From NCBI GenBank assembly GCA_964555625.1, contig CAZKTE010000028.1, forward strand, positions 1 through 22,785: a DNA stretch of 22,785 nt. The letters run 5' to 3'. Origin of the DNA: CAZJKE01 sp964555625. GTDB lineage: Bacteria > Planctomycetota > Phycisphaerae > Phycisphaerales > SM1A02. This document shows positions 22,517 through 22,785 of this stretch, piece by piece (positions within the stretch are counted from its first letter, which is position 1; the number at the start of each line of letters is the position of its first letter). Under the pieces are notes generated by a model that was given only the letters and a program-made list of their open reading frames with translations, was not told the origin of the DNA and did no database searches. The translations under genes were made by a program, and so were the position numbers.

Positions 22517-22785
22517 ATGTCCCACCAGGTTGCGACCAACATCACGTGGCACGAGGGCACGGTCTCCCGCGAGGAGCGCTGCAAGAACCTCGGCCAACAG
22601 GGCATCACGCTCTGGTTCACCGGCCTCAGCGCCAGCGGCAAGAGCACCATCGCCGTCGTCGTGGAGCAGATCCTCATCGGCAACGGTCGTGCCACCTACC
22701 GCCTCGACGGTGACAACGTCCGCCATGGCCTCAACAAGAACCTCGGCTTCAGCGCCGAGGACCGCGCCGAGAACATCAGGCGCAT
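22517..22785 (+). CDS. cysC: Adenylylsulfate (APS) kinase, 3' end beyond the window
   Basis: The first 89 codons of an APS kinase, which phosphorylates APS at the 3' position to make PAPS. The P-loop is GLSASGKST (36-44), and the APS-binding segment YRLDGDNVRHGLNKNLGF (61-78) and EDRAENIRR follow in normal order. The N-terminus before the P-loop is about the usual length, so this is a free-standing kinase as far as can be seen, though a C-terminal fusion cannot be excluded. ATG 22517 has AAAGGAA about ten bases upstream and starts 25 bases after the sat stop, so sat and cysC form an operon. It supplies the donor for the sulfotransferase genes in this window. Confidence 0.95.
   Translation, partial: MSHQVATNITWHEGTVSREERCKNLGQQGITLWFTGLSASGKSTIAVVVEQILIGNGRATYRLDGDNVRHGLNKNLGFSAEDRAENIRR

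Noticed and set aside
1..22785. Defence island, toxin-antitoxin pair, prophage or insertion sequence
   Set aside because: No transposase, integrase, nuclease-methylase pair, toxin-antitoxin pair or flanking target repeats were seen. The CPBP-type membrane protease alone is not evidence of a defence system.

Overview
The window is GC-rich, gene-dense bacterial chromosome with no insertion sequence, phage gene, tRNA, rRNA or CRISPR array that I can see. It looks like a planctomycete of the Phycisphaerae/Phycisphaerales. The signs are a secreted protein ending in a Pro-Ala-Pro / Ala-Leu-Leu-Gly / Arg-Arg-Arg-Arg sorting tail, an exported beta-propeller protein ending in a paired-EF-hand, dockerin-like module with WGxC motifs, a futalosine-pathway menaquinone gene (mqnA), and many starts without a strong Shine-Dalgarno sequence. 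This placement is inference from the genes.

Layout, left half (1-13 kb). This half is mostly housekeeping. The 3' end of a secreted, C-terminally sorted protein (1-434) meets a TPR-sulfotransferase gene at a strong hairpin. That gene lies downstream of rho on the minus strand. Further upstream on the same strand are psuG (pseudouridine-5'-phosphate glycosidase) and a DEAD-box-type RNA helicase, overlapping by four bases. Alanine racemase (alr) diverges from the helicase. An unusually structured 288-base intergenic region follows, and then mqnA with a tightly coupled multi-helix-turn-helix protein. The conserved rplM-rpsI ribosomal operon runs on the minus strand and diverges from a CPBP/CAAX-type membrane protease. 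The protease converges on an Mrp/NBP35 ATPase that lacks its usual Cys-X-X-Cys.

Right half (13-22.8 kb). This half reads as a cell-surface polysaccharide and sulfation region. It holds a small exported helical protein, an exported GH56 (hyaluronidase)-like glycosidase, a Wzy/O-antigen-ligase-like polymerase, a Wzx-like flippase, a seven-repeat FG-GAP/VCBS propeller with a dockerin-like C-terminus, a sulfotransferase, a GT4-like glycosyltransferase, ATP sulfurylase (sat) and the start of APS kinase (cysC). Sat plus CysC make PAPS, the sulfate donor for the sulfotransferase here and probably for the TPR-sulfotransferase at the left end. The most economical reading is a locus that builds, exports, sulfates and possibly trims an extracellular glycan. 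The GH56-like enzyme beside Wzy is the most unusual part.

The genes are packed tightly. Three convergent pairs overlap at their 3' ends (8, 53 and 16 bases) and one convergent pair is separated by one base. The only noncoding stretch that stands out is 6904-7191. It holds a terminator-like hairpin, a polypurine repeat, a 22-bp imperfect inverted repeat with an alternative competing hairpin, and a small three-way-junction fold just before mqnA.
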